Source: Calocera cornea HHB12733 (Eukaryota; Basidiomycota; Dacrymycetes; Dacrymycetales; Dacrymycetaceae). From it: a DNA stretch of 34,088 nucleotides. A program made the position numbers and the translations under genes. A model generated the notes under the pieces. The model searched no databases, was not told the origin of the DNA, and saw nothing but the letters and a program-made list of their open reading frames with translations. The DNA is taken from positions 51,973-86,060 of the forward strand of contig KV424055.1 in the NCBI GenBank assembly GCA_001632435.1, in the 5' to 3' direction. How positions within the stretch are numbered: the stretch's first letter is position 1; every line of letters begins with the position of its first letter. Shown piece after piece: positions 1-9,822 of this stretch.

Positions 1-173
1 GCTGGGGGAGGGGGACGAGGCGCAGCTCGGGCAGCTGGGGGAGGGGGACGAGGCGCAGCTCGGGCTGCTGGGGGAGGGGGACGAGGCGTGGCTCGGGCAG
101 CTGGGGGAGGGGGACGAGCCACAGCTCGGGCTGCTGGGGGAGGGGGACGAGCCGTCGCACGGGCTGCTGGGGA
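1..173. repeat. G-rich 33-bp minisatellite, cut by the window edge
   Basis: Core GCTGGGGGAGGG recurs at 1, 34, 67, 100 and 133, with a degenerate copy at 166, so the period is exactly 33 bp. Spacers read roughly GGACGAGGCGCAGCTCGGGC. The same core recurs at 4454-4600, 5214-5300 and 7029-7165. On the minus strand all frames through this block are nearly stop-free, giving Pro/Leu/Gln-rich translations, so it may belong to an exon of the neighbouring minus-strand gene (see the 249-3691 entry). Confidence 0.9.
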
Positions 174-248
174 GAATGCCGGTTAAGAGACAAGAGCTGC
201 ATTGATCTCGTCCTATATTACAGAGTTGTGTAATACGAGGTACGAGGC

Positions 249-3200
249 TCAGGTATGAGTGCGGGCCCGGGTCGATCTCCCCAAGCTCGAACGACTAGCC
301 GGACGCTTCTTGCTCTCAAGCAGTTTACTCACCCGGCTCAGCCCTCCCGCATCTATCAGGTCAGTCCAGTGCATAGGAGGCTTGGGTTCGCCAGGGGGAT
401 TACCGGGGAGATCCGTGCCGCCGGCGAACCACTTTTCACGGAGAAGGTCGTCGATGATCGTGATGGAATACTTGTTCGCGTCGGGGGATTTCTGCTTGGC
501 TTTGGGATCGTATACTCTGTTGCCTTTCGGATCATATCGCTTGACGGATACTGGTAGCAATCAGCTAGGCGTTCAAGAGGTTGAAGGAACGTGTACCGTT
601 GCAATGGGTCAGGGTGCAGAATGAGCAGAGGCCTGGGGCGGCCTTACCAGGACGTTTCTTGCATGTACCGCAGTAGGCGGTTACGAAACGTCGACAAGCA
701 CGTTGAGGACCCACTCGCTTGCTCGAGTCGAGTACCATGCAGCTATAGCACATCCATGGACCGTAGGCCAGCTGCCAGCACCTGTCAGTGACTGTCATTC
801 TCAGAGCGATACAGAAGTACTCACTACAATGTCTTCTGGAAGTGTCGCATCGCCAATGACTGAGGCACCGTCCTTCTTCACCTGATCTAATGTCGGGAAA
901 TGGGCAACATCGTAGCGAGGGAACGACCAGATAGGGAAGGCGAGCTTGTCTTCATCTGGATGGGCGGCAAGGCGGCTGCGTCGGCGGCGAAGTGGCCCAT
1001 CTCGCTCGCTAGTCGGCCTGCTGGAATCTGTTTCCATCTCATCGTCTTCGGGTAACCCTTGATCTTCTTCGTATCCTTGCTCTTGTTCTTCGTCTTCTTC
1101 AGCAGGTAGCGCTGGATGCTTGGTGACACGCGGGGCATTTCGACTGAGAGCGGTGTGTTGCCCATAGCGATAGTGGAACTCCCCTTCCTCCATGGTCTTA
1201 ACGCCCTTGCTCAGCAGCATCTCCCGGGTTAATGGCGGCGCCCGTTGGCCTACGTATCTTCCTTCCCCATCGCGCATCTGTGTTTGTTCCAGCAAGACGC
1301 GCGGCAAGGACGAGATCACTTGCGATGCTACATGGATCTTGAGATCCTCCGTAATAGCAAGCCAGGCGAGAGCATGGTTGGTCGTCGATATCACGGGACG
1401 CGCAAACTCCACAGTGTAAGGAGAGTTGTGCTTCGTATGGGAAGGCACTGAATCAGACTAGACAACGCAGCTTAGTTGAAATCATAACTGGATGCATCAC
1501 ACGACGACGTACGAGTACCAACTGATAGGATTCGAACCAGCTTGTCAGGCGCCGCATGTCTGCATTGCCAAGCGCGGGTTTCGCGGTGTCGACAGCTTCA
1601 ATGGTGCGAATGAATATCGAAGAGTAAAGATCGTAGTTCCATAGTAGTTTAGCGTCCGTAGCAGCGTCTTTCATGATATCCGCCTCGATGGCCTTCCAAT
1701 TGAAGATCTCCCCTACGAGATCTCGTCTGGGAAGCGGGTCCGGGAACTGCACGATAATGTGCCAAGCGAGCAAGAAACGGGCTTCGTCGATAACCGGACC
1801 GCGCATCTCTTCAACGAACTCAATATCCCCGCCGTCAAACATCTCGAAATATCTTTGCTAGACTCATCGTCAGCGCATTGTTGGTACAACAGTGTAATGG
1901 TGCTCACCAGCCATGCACCCCGCGCTCTTATGTTCGACTCTGTTGTCTTTCGTTCTTCTGGGCTGCTCCACCCGCCAAACCAGGGAGTTTCCCAGACTCT
2001 GTTGCGTGCAAGCTCGTCTATGAGCTCTTGTGGAGTATTGCAAGCGCTAATGACTTGATTCGCGGGCAGTTCAGCATGCCTCTTCATGGCCGCAATCTCG
2101 TCACGCATGGAATCGTTTACAGCATCGATCGGCAAGCGTTTGTAGCCTTTGCGGGGCCGAGGTGTCACTCGACCGAGCCTTTGGGACGTGTGGTGGACGT
2201 GCTTGAGGAGGAATTCTTCCAGATGAACGAGATATAGATTGATGCCTGACAGATCTGTGGCAACCCAACCGTCCATGGTGTGCTAAAGATACGTGAGTGC
2301 TACACTCACACAACGCTTAACCGCACACGCACCATAAAACCTTCGGTCTCCTGGAGCCACGCACCCATTTGTTCATCGGAAGCCCGTTTCGGATCAGGAG
2401 CCTTGACCAAGAGTCTGGTCATTCGCCTCGTCCACTTGGAAACATCTTCTTCAGCCGGGTTGGAGACTGACGACGCTTTGCTGTGGGGTGCGCCCGAAGG
2501 AGATCGCGCCCAAGCAGGCGAGGGCGGTTCTTGAATCAAAGCTCCACTAGGTGGGCTGAGAAGTCGGCTGATCGGCGTGCCAAAGTCTTCCTCCTCAGGA
2601 TCTTCGGGCTTGAGCCTGAATTCCCACGGGTTGGGAGAAGCAGGGTGGACATGAGCCTGTCCGCCTGGTGGTATAACGCCACGAGTAGGAGACGACGCCA
2701 ACTCTGCAGGTTGCGGGATGGGAAGAGCAGTCTGCGACATAGGAGAGCGCGCATGTTGGGCAGCCAGGTGACGGCGTGCACCAGGCAGGGAAGAAGGGGA
2801 TTGGTACGGTCCTACAGGATGGGCGTACGCCGATGGGGAGCTGTACGCGCCTACAGCTTGGGCATAAGTAGATGGGGAACTGTACGCCGATGCCGGATGA
2901 GAATACGGCCCCTGCAGGCCGGCTGCTGGGCCAGGGCTAGGCGGCGGATATTGGGCTGCTGGGGGAGGAGGAGGAGCTGGATTGCGAGCTGCCGGGTGAC
3001 GGTAACGCTCAGGAGGTTGGCCTGCCGCGGAAGAACGAGCCGGGGGAGGGAACTGGCCCTGGGGCTGAGGAGGCGGGGGAGGTCGAGCAGGAGGAGGATT
3101 GCGAGCAGCCGGGGGAGGGTACTGGCCCTGAGGTTGGGCTGCTGGGGGAGGAGGAGGAGCAGGATTGCGAGCAGCCGGGTGACGGTAACGCTCAGGAGGT

Positions 3201-3691
3201 TGGCCTGCCGCGGAAGAACAAGCCGGGGCAGGGTACTGACCCTGAGGCTGAGGAGGCGGGGGAGGCCGAGCAGGAGGAGGATTGCGAGTAGCCGGGGGAG
3301 GGTACTCGCCCTGAGGTTGGGCTGCTGGTCCGGCCCCTCTGAAGAACTCTGCAACACGACCGGTGAGGCTGCGTGTCCTTCTTTCGTCCACTTGATTGGG
3401 ATTGGGTAGGTCGGGAAGATTCGGAGGGAAGAATCCACGCTGGCGTTGATAGTTTGGAGCGGGCGGCGGGGCGGGCACGGTCATGAGGGGTGGAAGTGGT
3501 CGATAGTTGCCAATGTTGGGTGGAGGCTGAGGGGGTGGGGGACCAGTTCGAGCACGTTGCCCTGAGACCGCGCCTCGGCGAAGGATCTCCGCATCTGTGA
3601 GCTCTGCCTGAGGGCGACGATATCTTGGGACAGTGAACCTCCCAACGTCGACGGTATCGTCAGAGGACGGATCTCCACTGCGTCGGCTCAT
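249..3691 (-). CDS. Large Pro-rich protein of unknown function with a Cys-rich, putative zinc-binding region
   Basis: I do not recognise this family. Exons (minus strand): 2333-3691, 1908-2282, 1503-1857, 825-1447, 597-771 and 249-550. All introns are GT-AG, 46-56 bp, and phases agree throughout. The start at 3691 has A at -3 and begins MSRRSGDPSSDD. Roughly the first 450 residues are Pro/Gln/Ala-rich low complexity with two tandem 61-residue copies. A globular middle follows (motifs MDGWVATDLSG and FLLAWHIIVQFPD), then an acidic stretch. The Cys-rich part has CYSC, then C, CGTC, CSFC and C within about 50 residues, suggesting a zinc knuckle or ribbon. The end is uncertain: the open frame stops at 249. 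A better donor (GTGAGT, exon end 333) could instead splice to 244-276 and then to 1-166, running off the window through the minisatellite. The 1503 donor is one of two possible. Gene real: confident. Function: unknown. Confidence 0.72.
2953..3318 (-). repeat. 183-bp tandem duplication inside the coding exon
   Basis: Two adjacent units, starting near 2953 and 3136, each encode 61 residues in frame on the minus strand (motifs PPPARPPPPPQPQGQ and SSAAGQPPERYRHPAARNP). The copies differ at only a few residues, so the duplication is recent or homogenised. Each unit contains the GGGCTGCTGGGGGAGG core of the nearby minisatellites, which suggests that the minisatellite seeded this expansion. Confidence 0.85.
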
Positions 3692-4012
3692 CTTGGTAGC
3701 AGAGCGTGGCTGATAGAAAGCGAGATGATCGCCGGGGAAGGGAAAGCGATGCCCGTATTTAATGTCTGGCGTGGTACGTGCAAGAGTCACAGCCAAAGAC
3801 ACGCTGTGAACACGAGGTTTGGACTGCGCCTCGTGGCGGAACCTTTCTTTCGGGCCGAGAGGGAGAGTTCGACGTGATGGTCACCAAATATGCTGAGAGC
3901 TTCCGCGCGATCACCAAATATATTTTCGGCCCGTCCACAAGGATGTGCACACCACAAGTCATTGTGGAGGGAAGGCAATCCACTCTGCACGGGTCCCAAA
4001 TATGTTCTACGG

Positions 4013-4300
4013 CCTGTCCCGATGTGCTCTCCGGCCTGTCCCAAGATATGCTCTCCGGCCGGGCCACCAAATATGCTCTCCGGCCGGGCCACCAAATATG
4101 CTCTCCGGCCGGGCCACCAAATATGCTCTCCGGCCGGTCACCAGATATGCTCTCCGGCCGGTCACCAAATATGCTCTCCGGCCGGTCACCAAATATGCTC
4201 TCCGGCCGGTCACCGAGTATGCTCTCCGGCTGGTCGCCAAATATGCTCTCCGGCCGGTCACCGAGTATGCTCTCCGGCTGGTCGCCAGATATGCTTTGCG
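4013..4300. repeat. 24-bp minisatellite (ATATGCTCTCCGGCCGGTCACC type)
   Basis: About twelve units of 24 bp, each with ATGCTCTCCGGCC followed by GGGCCACCAAAT or GGTCACCAAAT. Degenerate copies lie to the left near 3880-3925 and a single partial copy near 4410. Because 24 is a multiple of three, long artefactual open frames appear on both strands (for example repeating MLSGRSPN). It lies about 320 bp upstream of the start codon at 3691. Confidence 0.92.
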
Positions 4301-4448
4301 CCCCTGCAGCCGTTGTTTCAGCCAGCATAATTGGTAGCCAATCCGGAGCCGGGCAGGGCCATCTGAAACAGAGCTTTCAACTATGTTGGAACAACAATGA
4401 ACGTCAAACTATCCAAATATGCTGTGAGCGAGAGCCGTTGTACGATAC

Positions 4449-4615
4449 GGGCTGCTGGGGGAGGGGCGGGAGCCGTTGCACGAGCTGCTGGGGGAGGGGC
4501 GAGAGCCGTTGCACGGGCTGCTGGGGGAGGGGCGAGAGCCGTTGCACGGGCTGCTGGGGGAGGGGCGGGGACCGTTGCACGGGCTGCTGGGGGAGGGGCG
4601 GGGACCGTTGCACGG
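4449..4615. repeat. G-rich 33-bp minisatellite, second locus
   Basis: The core GCTGGGGGAGGGGCG occurs at 4454, 4487, 4520, 4553 and 4586 with a strict 33-bp period. Spacers read AGCCGTTGCACGGGCT. The G-runs could form G-quadruplexes on the plus strand. The complement has the form of a pyrimidine tract ending in CAG. Confidence 0.92.
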
Positions 4616-4796
4616 GCTGTCGGCGGAGCTTTCGGGCTCAAAGGGCTGTAGGCGTAAGATGATTGATTGCATGTAAGCTATTAACAGTAGAGATGTAGCT
4701 AGTTAGACCATTTGGAAAGGAGGAAATAGAGACTATGTCAAGAGTTAGCAGTGAGTAGAATGAGGAACAAATAAGCTTACCAAAAGGGGAACAACA

Positions 4797-5003
4797 TCAG
4801 AGGGATTTTGGCTTCTCCAAGTCATACGGCAGAGACGCGAGGTAGAGCATCCAAAGTTGCTTGGAGAGCCACTCTTGCATATGGACGAAGCCTTGAAGGA
4901 CGCGATAGGGGAGCGAGTGCAGTACCCAGACGAGGAGGAGCACGGAGGAGACGAGGAACCGCAGGCAGAGGTAAGGCGTTTGCACGTGAGTGAGATCGAG
5001 CAT
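4797..5003 (-). CDS. Possible small hydrophobic protein (68 aa)
   Basis: An ATG-initiated frame beginning MLDLTHVQTPY. Its centre is hydrophobic (LCLRFLVSSVLLLVWVL), compatible with one membrane segment, and it ends LEKPKSL. There is no family match I recognise. A spliceable intron (GTAAGC, CTAAC, TAG) follows the stop within 60 bp, hinting that the locus is transcribed on this strand. Other frames are also open here because the local sequence is GC-rich, so this could be chance. Confidence 0.25.
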   Translation of the reverse strand: MLDLTHVQTPYLCLRFLVSSVLLLVWVLHSLPYRVLQGFVHMQEWLSKQLWMLYLASLPYDLEKPKSL

Positions 5004-5128
5004 GGCGCAAGAGTGGGCGGGTGTGGGCGCAACGGATTTGTGAGTGCGGGCTTAGAGAGATGCAGTCCGGGCGGGCTTCACTCTGCAGTGCGTGGCGAAA
5101 ATCACGTCGGCCCAGTGTGTGTGTCGTG

Positions 5129-7028
5129 TCAAGCAAGGCGTTCGCTCTCCCGTTTGCGAGCCGTCCATTCCTTCAACGTCCATGGTCGACGGTTGCTTGG
5201 AGAGGTCTCTTGGGCTGCCGGGGGAGGGGTGAGAGCCGTTGCTTGGGCTGCCGCGGGAGGGGGGGGAGCCGCTGCTTGGGCTGCCGGGGGAGGGGAGGAA
5301 CGGATCAGAGTACGGTCGTACTCATAGGGCGGTTCACAAGTGGGGCGTCCCTCTGCACGGTCGAGTAGGTAAGAGCGGTAGGGCTCTGGATAGTTGGCCC
5401 TGGTCCCTCGAAGTCTGTCGTCAAACGTTGGGGCATTGAGGGCTGGTTGCAAGGGCCGCCCAAAAGCCACAGATGCTACTTGGTGGTACGAGGTAGTGGG
5501 CACAGGGAGAATGAAATGATTGGCCGGATTGTCGAACCACCGAAGGGTTGGATCGTGGGAGCTGAAAGCAGCTCCAGGTACAAATGAACTAGTCGCTTCA
5601 ATAGCAGACTTCCTTGTGACTCGGCGTTGTGGATCAGGTGAGACGTTTTCACCAAAGAGCGGGTTGTCTTCGTCGTCTTCAGCACCCTCTTGTTCTTGTG
5701 CTTCTTCTTGTGCTCGGCTGGAGCCCGCAGAGGTCTTCTGTCGTTTGTTTGAAGGCAAGCACCCCTCCCCCGTAGTCATAGGCTGACCATTGATGTATCT
5801 GGCAGTGACCACTCTCCTCCGCTTCGTGGGTCGAACAGCTGCCTTCAGCTTGTGCAGCATAAGGCACTGGCGCTCTCGGTACTGTTCAGGGTCGAATTTG
5901 CATTGCCGACCGTACTGCGTCTTGAGGTTGTGGCGGGTAACCTTCACCCAATCGTCCGTGTGGCAGATGTCGTATCGCTTCCCCTGTGAATCGGTCTTCG
6001 ATTCAAGAATAGGGACACCGTCTCGGCGAAGATTGTCTCGCAACTGGAAGTCGAACAAAGTCTCGTGCCGAACGCCCACAAAGTTGTAGACCCACGGCGG
6101 GTTGGTAGGCCCAAGCGGGTATTGGCGCAGGTGGAGGGAGTCGAAGTAGTTCAGTATACCGAGCATATCGCGAGTTTTCGCCTGGGCAATCAGCCATGCC
6201 TTGGTGCAGAGGTTATACAGCATCGGACGTGCGAAGTCCCCGAAGTCAAAACGAGCGGCCCAATGTTCATTCAGCGGCGAATACAACTTGCGAATCCGGT
6301 GATCCGGAATTGTCGTTAGGCGCTGTTGTGCGAGCCGGTAGAAGAGGTCGTGCGCCCGGCGCAGACAGTCGACCCACAACGGATGCATGATACCGTAGTC
6401 GCCAGGACGTTGGCGATCTTGGGAGAACGCCTGTTTGATGGGTACTACCCACCAAACCTTGGCATTGAGAGGGTGAGCCGGGGGGCCCTCGCAGTATGGT
6501 CGATGAGGCTGCCTGATCTCGTAGTCTTGGGCGAAAACAGTCCAGTCTGCATGTGACCGCGCCCAAAGACATTCTTCATACTCCGCCTGGACGAAAGGTA
6601 TATCATAGAGTATGTCGAGCTTGCCTTCTATAGCTTGCCAGACCAAGTGGTGGAAGAAGGCATCACCTGCCAATTCGCCACTGGCATCGCGTTTGGGTAC
6701 TGGATATGTCTTGAGCGCGTAGCAGTCAACGGAGAACAGGGAAGCGGATGTTCCATCCTCTCGCGCCGTGAGGAGAGTGGGCATTACGGCAAACCGCGGC
6801 ACGTCTCTCTCCTTCACGAGCTCGCCAATAGTTTTGGCCGATAGCAATCGTTTGGATGCATCTACAGCTCCATGTCAGTGCACACTCTAACCCAAGTATT
6901 ACTGAGAACTAACCTGTAGAGTGAGCACCTGATACAGTTGTCGGCGCGACAAGCGTAGCATCGTCCGATCGTAGGAGATGTAGCTTCGGACAATATCGTA
7001 GTCCGGTTAGCGGGGTTGCGAACGGCAT
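5129..7028 (-). CDS. Unknown protein, about 615 aa, with a minisatellite-encoded C-terminal stretch
   Basis: Two exons, 6914-7028 and 5129-6861, are joined by a 52-bp intron (GTTAGT ... CACTGAC ... TAG) with matching phase. The ATG at 7028 starts MPFATPLTGLRYC and has A at -3. The frame stays open upstream through the 30-bp minisatellite, so the true start could lie further 5'; a 48-bp in-frame intron at 7169-7216 has good splice signals. Residues of about 40-330 look globular (motifs LNEHWAARFDFGDFARPML and VRHETLFDFQLRDNLRRDG). A basic patch (PTKRRRV) and an acidic linker follow, and the tail carries PPPAAQ repeats derived from the G-rich minisatellite. No recognised domain. It is on the same strand as the upstream-numbered large unknown gene and shares its minisatellites. 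Confidence 0.7.
5209..5302. repeat. G-rich 33-bp minisatellite, third locus (coding)
   Basis: Three units at 5214, 5247 and 5280 with core GCTGCCGGGGGAGGGG. They lie inside the last ~55 codons of the 5129-7028 gene, where the complement encodes PPPAAQ-type repeats. The 33-bp unit keeps the reading frame. Confidence 0.88.
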
Positions 7029-7168
7029 GCTGGGGGAGGGCGAGCCGTAGGACGGGCTGCTGGGGGAGGGCGAGCCGTAGGACGGGCTGCTGGGGGAGGG
7101 CGAGCCGTAGGACGGGCTGCTGGGGGAGGGCGAGCCGTGGGGCGGGCTGCTGGGGGAGGGCGATGCAG
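7029..7168. repeat. G-rich 30-bp minisatellite, fourth locus
   Basis: Five units at 7029, 7059, 7089, 7119 and 7149 with core GCTGGGGGAGGGCGAGCCGT. The period is 30 bp rather than 33 bp, still a codon multiple. It abuts the ATG at 7028 of the minus-strand gene, so it is either a 5' UTR/promoter array or a coding array of SPSPSSPSYG units. Confidence 0.9.
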
Positions 7169-7216
7169 CTGATCTGAGGTCAGAAGGGTCATACGTCTGG
7201 CCAGTAATGTGCTCAC

Positions 7217-8917
7217 CGGACTGCTGAGTGGAGACCTCAATACGGCACCACGTCGTCCGCACAGGCGAAGACTGAGGGCCACGAGCAGAAGACGCGGTGC
7301 CCTGTAAGGCACCGTTCTTGACGCCTTCGTGGTGACTGGAGCGGCAGCCTCTTCTCCTGACCACAACGGCAGTCTCTTCTCCTGGCTACAACGGCAGCCC
7401 CTTCTCCAGTCCAACACGACAGACAGACCCAGACAGAGAGATAAGAGATACAACGATCAGTGCGTAACGCTGCGCCTCTGCGACTTTTGCTTGAACGACC
7501 AGACTTGGGAGCGCCACGCTAAGTGGGCTTCTCCAAGTGGGCCAGTACGAGAACTCAGAGAGGATAACGTTTGTCGAGGGACGGGCGTCGTGACTGCCCG
7601 GTGCTGCCAGTGGAAGAGACGATGAGGAGCCCCTTGAGGCCAGCGAGCGTATGGCATGAGGCCCTGAACGGAAGTAGATTGCACCCGAACGTGACAGTCA
7701 CGTGATCAAATGTGCTTAGTCATCAGGGATTTCGGAGGCGCCCACCCTAAACCCATACGGAGGCAAACGGATGCAAACGGATGCAAACGGATGCAAACGG
7801 AGGCAAATAAAGGCTCCGCCGGCTATTTGGGCCGGGCGGCCGAGGGCCGGGCGGCCGGCGGCCTGGTACTCAGCGGAGCTGGGTATTCTCTGAGTTTTGC
7901 CGGGTGGAAGCGGGGCCGGCCGGCCGCGTTACCCGTGGGCTCCCTCAACCCGCGCGCTCTTACGTAGGCTCGCCGCCCTGACTCGGACTGTGATGACGAT
8001 GGTGAAGGTGTACATCTGCGACACGTCATTATGGGTCAATGCAAACAAGTATGCTAACTCGGTGCCTGTCTGCTGGCAGCAGTCACCGAATGTCACCAGT
8101 CGGCACCAACTGATCGCTGACTGTTATCCCGTCTTTATCTTGCAGGTGCAGGATCCACCCACTACCCACCATCCACCCACCCACCGCTCTCCGCTCTCCG
8201 CTCAGCAGTCCATTTCCAACGTTGACCCGTCCCCCACTTTCCAGGGGAACGGCGCCCGCGGCACCGGGCGTCAGCTAACCGCCAGCATCTCGCACCACTA
8301 CCCGAACAGGGCAACCCATCCAAGCGCACACAGCCGGAGCCGAACGGGACAGGGTCGCGCGGGGAAGTGCTGTTAACGTTTGCCAGCTGAGCCTGCACCA
8401 ACAAGCGTTTGCGCACACTTCGACCGGATAGAGGTGCCTGGCTGGTCAGCTGGCACGACCGCTCTGAGCAGCATTGCACCGAAGGACCCATCCAACGGGT
8501 CGCGGTGGAAGGAGGCAATGGTGGGCGCCGAGAGCGGGCGCGGAAGGCGGATGGGCTGAACTGCTCCCGCATGCAGACAGGACTTCCCGATAAGGAAGTG
8601 CGCGCGAAGCACACATGTGGCTCTGCCGCTCAGCCTTTCTGTCCCGATAAGGCAGGACAGCCCATTCATTCCGCCAACGGGATGGAGGCTCTCAACGAAT
8701 GGGAACCGACCGTTTCGTTACCACTTGGCTGGCCTGCGGAGCGACTATCTTGTCAGGAACCTTGTTTAGATGAGAGCAACGTGGGAATTCATTAAGATGA
8801 TTATATGTAATACATCATAAACCCAATCAGGCTTGAGCGAGAGCCAAAAGGAAAAAAAAAACCTCGATCCGGGAGCCGACTCCCGTGAACGCCCACGAAT
8901 CCGGCGCCGAGGCGCCT
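7217..8917. other. Region without a resolved gene
   Basis: This presumably holds the 5' end and promoter of the minus-strand gene at 5129-7028. A degenerate 25-bp repeat (three copies of GGAGAAGAGGCTGCCG type on the minus strand) lies at about 7335-7415. A 10-bp decamer array follows at 7758-7807. From 7810 to 7930 the sequence is extremely GC-rich with several GCCGGC words. From 8000 to 8900 I see pyrimidine/CA-rich sequence and a short poly-A run near 8850, but no frame with credible codon structure or splice signals. Confidence 0.4.
7758..7807. repeat. Decamer array CGGATGCAAA x5
   Basis: Five head-to-tail 10-bp units: CGGAGGCAAA, three times CGGATGCAAA, then CGGAGGCAAA. A 10-bp period matches one helical turn, so all copies face the same side of the DNA. 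The region is probably the promoter of the minus-strand gene ending at 5129. A single further CGGATGCAAA lies at 23219-23228, directly inside the right inverted repeat of the proposed element and upstream of the gene starting at 23064. Confidence 0.88.
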
Positions 8918-9004
8918 TCATCGGGATCTTCTAAATCCAGCGAACAGGAATCGCAGGACGAGCGCGAGGGCGAGTATGCCGACGAGCCCGCGCTCCTTGG
9001 TCAT
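8918..9004 (-). CDS. Short downstream ORF with one membrane segment (28 aa)
   Basis: An ATG frame starting MTKERGLVGILALALVLRF and ending FRRSR. A single hydrophobic helix is flanked by basic residues. It starts 16 bp after the stop codon of the small spliced gene at 9021-9313, on the same strand. It could be a second cistron on that transcript, the readthrough tail of an alternatively spliced form, or chance. Confidence 0.25.
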   Translation of the reverse strand: MTKERGLVGILALALVLRFLFAGFRRSR

Positions 9005-9020
9005 GCGGCGCGGCTTGTGT

Positions 9021-9313
9021 CTAGTCGGCGTTGCCGGGGAAGCTCTGGGGCGGGACATCGTCCTCCTCGCCTTCGGAGCCGGGGAACTCCTGCTTGTATT
9101 GCTTTGGCTGGCGGTAGGGGCCAGAGGTGGCCCACTGCTTGAGCTTCTGGAAGAGGGTGCGGGCGGACGATGGGTGCAGCTGGTGCGGAGCTGCCGAGGC
9201 GGGTGCGGCTTGGCCCGAGGAGGCGGGCGAGAGCTGGGCGGGGGACGCGGATGTGGACTGGAGGGCAGGTGAGCGGTACGATCACTGGATGCGGAGAGCA
9301 CGCTGCTTACCAT
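9021..9313 (-). CDS. Small protein with KLK-WATSGP and FPG motifs (79 aa), family member 1
   Basis: Exon 1 is only the ATG at 9311-9313. A 53-bp intron (GTAAGC ... CTCCAG, 9258-9310) follows, then exon 2 at 9021-9257. The protein starts MSTSASPAQLSPASS and has a Pro/Ala/Ser-rich N-terminal half. It then contains KLKQWATSGPYRQPKQ, QEFPGSEGEEDD and a terminal QSFPGNAD. The WATSGP block matches the gene at 23538-23973 almost residue for residue. No signal peptide or membrane helix is visible. A TATA box sits about 115 bp upstream of the ATG (9426-9431). The function is unknown and I know of no described family with these motifs. The splice model is supported by the paralogues having the same ATG|intron structure. 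Confidence 0.75.
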
Positions 9314-9425
9314 TATAAATGTAGTTCGGGGGAGTGCTCCGAGTCAGAGACTGATGGTTGCTTAGTGAGCAGGTGGGGAGCGACGACGAGTGATGGCGCT
9401 TACCTCTCACCGCCTCTCAAGGTCT

Positions 9426-9431
9426 TATATA
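9426..9431 (-). promoter_or_regulatory. TATA box of the 9021-9313 gene
   Basis: On the minus strand the sequence reads CGTATATAAGACC, about 115 bp upstream of the start codon. The spacing is similar to the TATA-like sites of the two paralogues (about 131 and 136 bp). Confidence 0.6.
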
Positions 9432-9608
9432 CGACCTGCACCGTGCGTCACGTTCCTGCCCCTCTCCGTCGCGTTCGCGCCATCTTTTCAGTGGCGCTCT
9501 CCGCTCTGCTCCGACCTGGTCAAAACACCAGGTACTGTGGGCGCCTAGGAGCGTACGCGCCCGACATCCGACGTAGTCTTCGCAAGACGTAAATGAAGCT
9601 GAGAGCAA

Positions 9609-9618
9609 GTCCGCGGAC
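9609..9618. promoter_or_regulatory. Palindrome GTCCGCGGAC, copy 1
   Basis: A perfect 10-bp palindrome containing CCGCGG half-sites, upstream of the minus-strand small gene. The same decamer occurs at 9813 and at 23331, the latter upstream of the paralogue at 23538. CGG/CCG half-sites are what Zn2Cys6 transcription factors typically bind (family knowledge); its use here is inference. Confidence 0.5.
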
Positions 9619-9812
9619 GAGGGACAGAAGTCATATGTGGAGTGTCCAGTCAGAGAGCGCGCTGGAAGCGAGCGCCCGGAGGAGGCCGGGCAAAGGCGGC
9701 TGGTTGGCGGAATAACGTGGTGCAGCAGCTTAGTCAGCAGGTGGTTGACACCGAATTGCACCCGAGGGCGGAGGGGCTGGCTCCGGCTTGCCCCGTCGTC
9801 CCGGGTTTGCCT

Positions 9813-9822
9813 GTCCGCGGAC
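9813..9822. promoter_or_regulatory. Palindrome GTCCGCGGAC, copy 2
   Basis: Identical to the copy at 9609, about 200 bp further upstream of the same gene. Confidence 0.5.

Larger units (their letters stand above)
3692..5128. other. Intergenic region rich in minisatellites
   Basis: This stretch lies upstream of the gene starting at 3691 and downstream of the gene ending at 5129. It holds a 24-bp minisatellite (about 4013-4300) and a 33-bp G-rich minisatellite (4449-4615). A well-formed minus-strand intron signal (GTAAGC, CTAAC, TAG) lies near 4720-4780. A minus-strand ATG frame at 4672-4409 reads through the 33-bp array as 11-residue repeats (SPCNGPRPSPS). I cannot assemble these into a convincing gene. 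Confidence 0.5.

Noticed and set aside
1525..1540. GGTTCGAATCC on the minus strand, another B-box-like word
   Set aside because: Flanking bases cannot form a tRNA T arm; it lies in a coding exon.
2483..3409. Long plus-strand ORF of 308 codons
   Set aside because: Antisense shadow of the Pro-rich exon; Arg/Gly low complexity with no start or splice context.
3778..4662. Long plus-strand ORF through both minisatellites
   Set aside because: Open only because 24-bp and 33-bp repeats are codon multiples.
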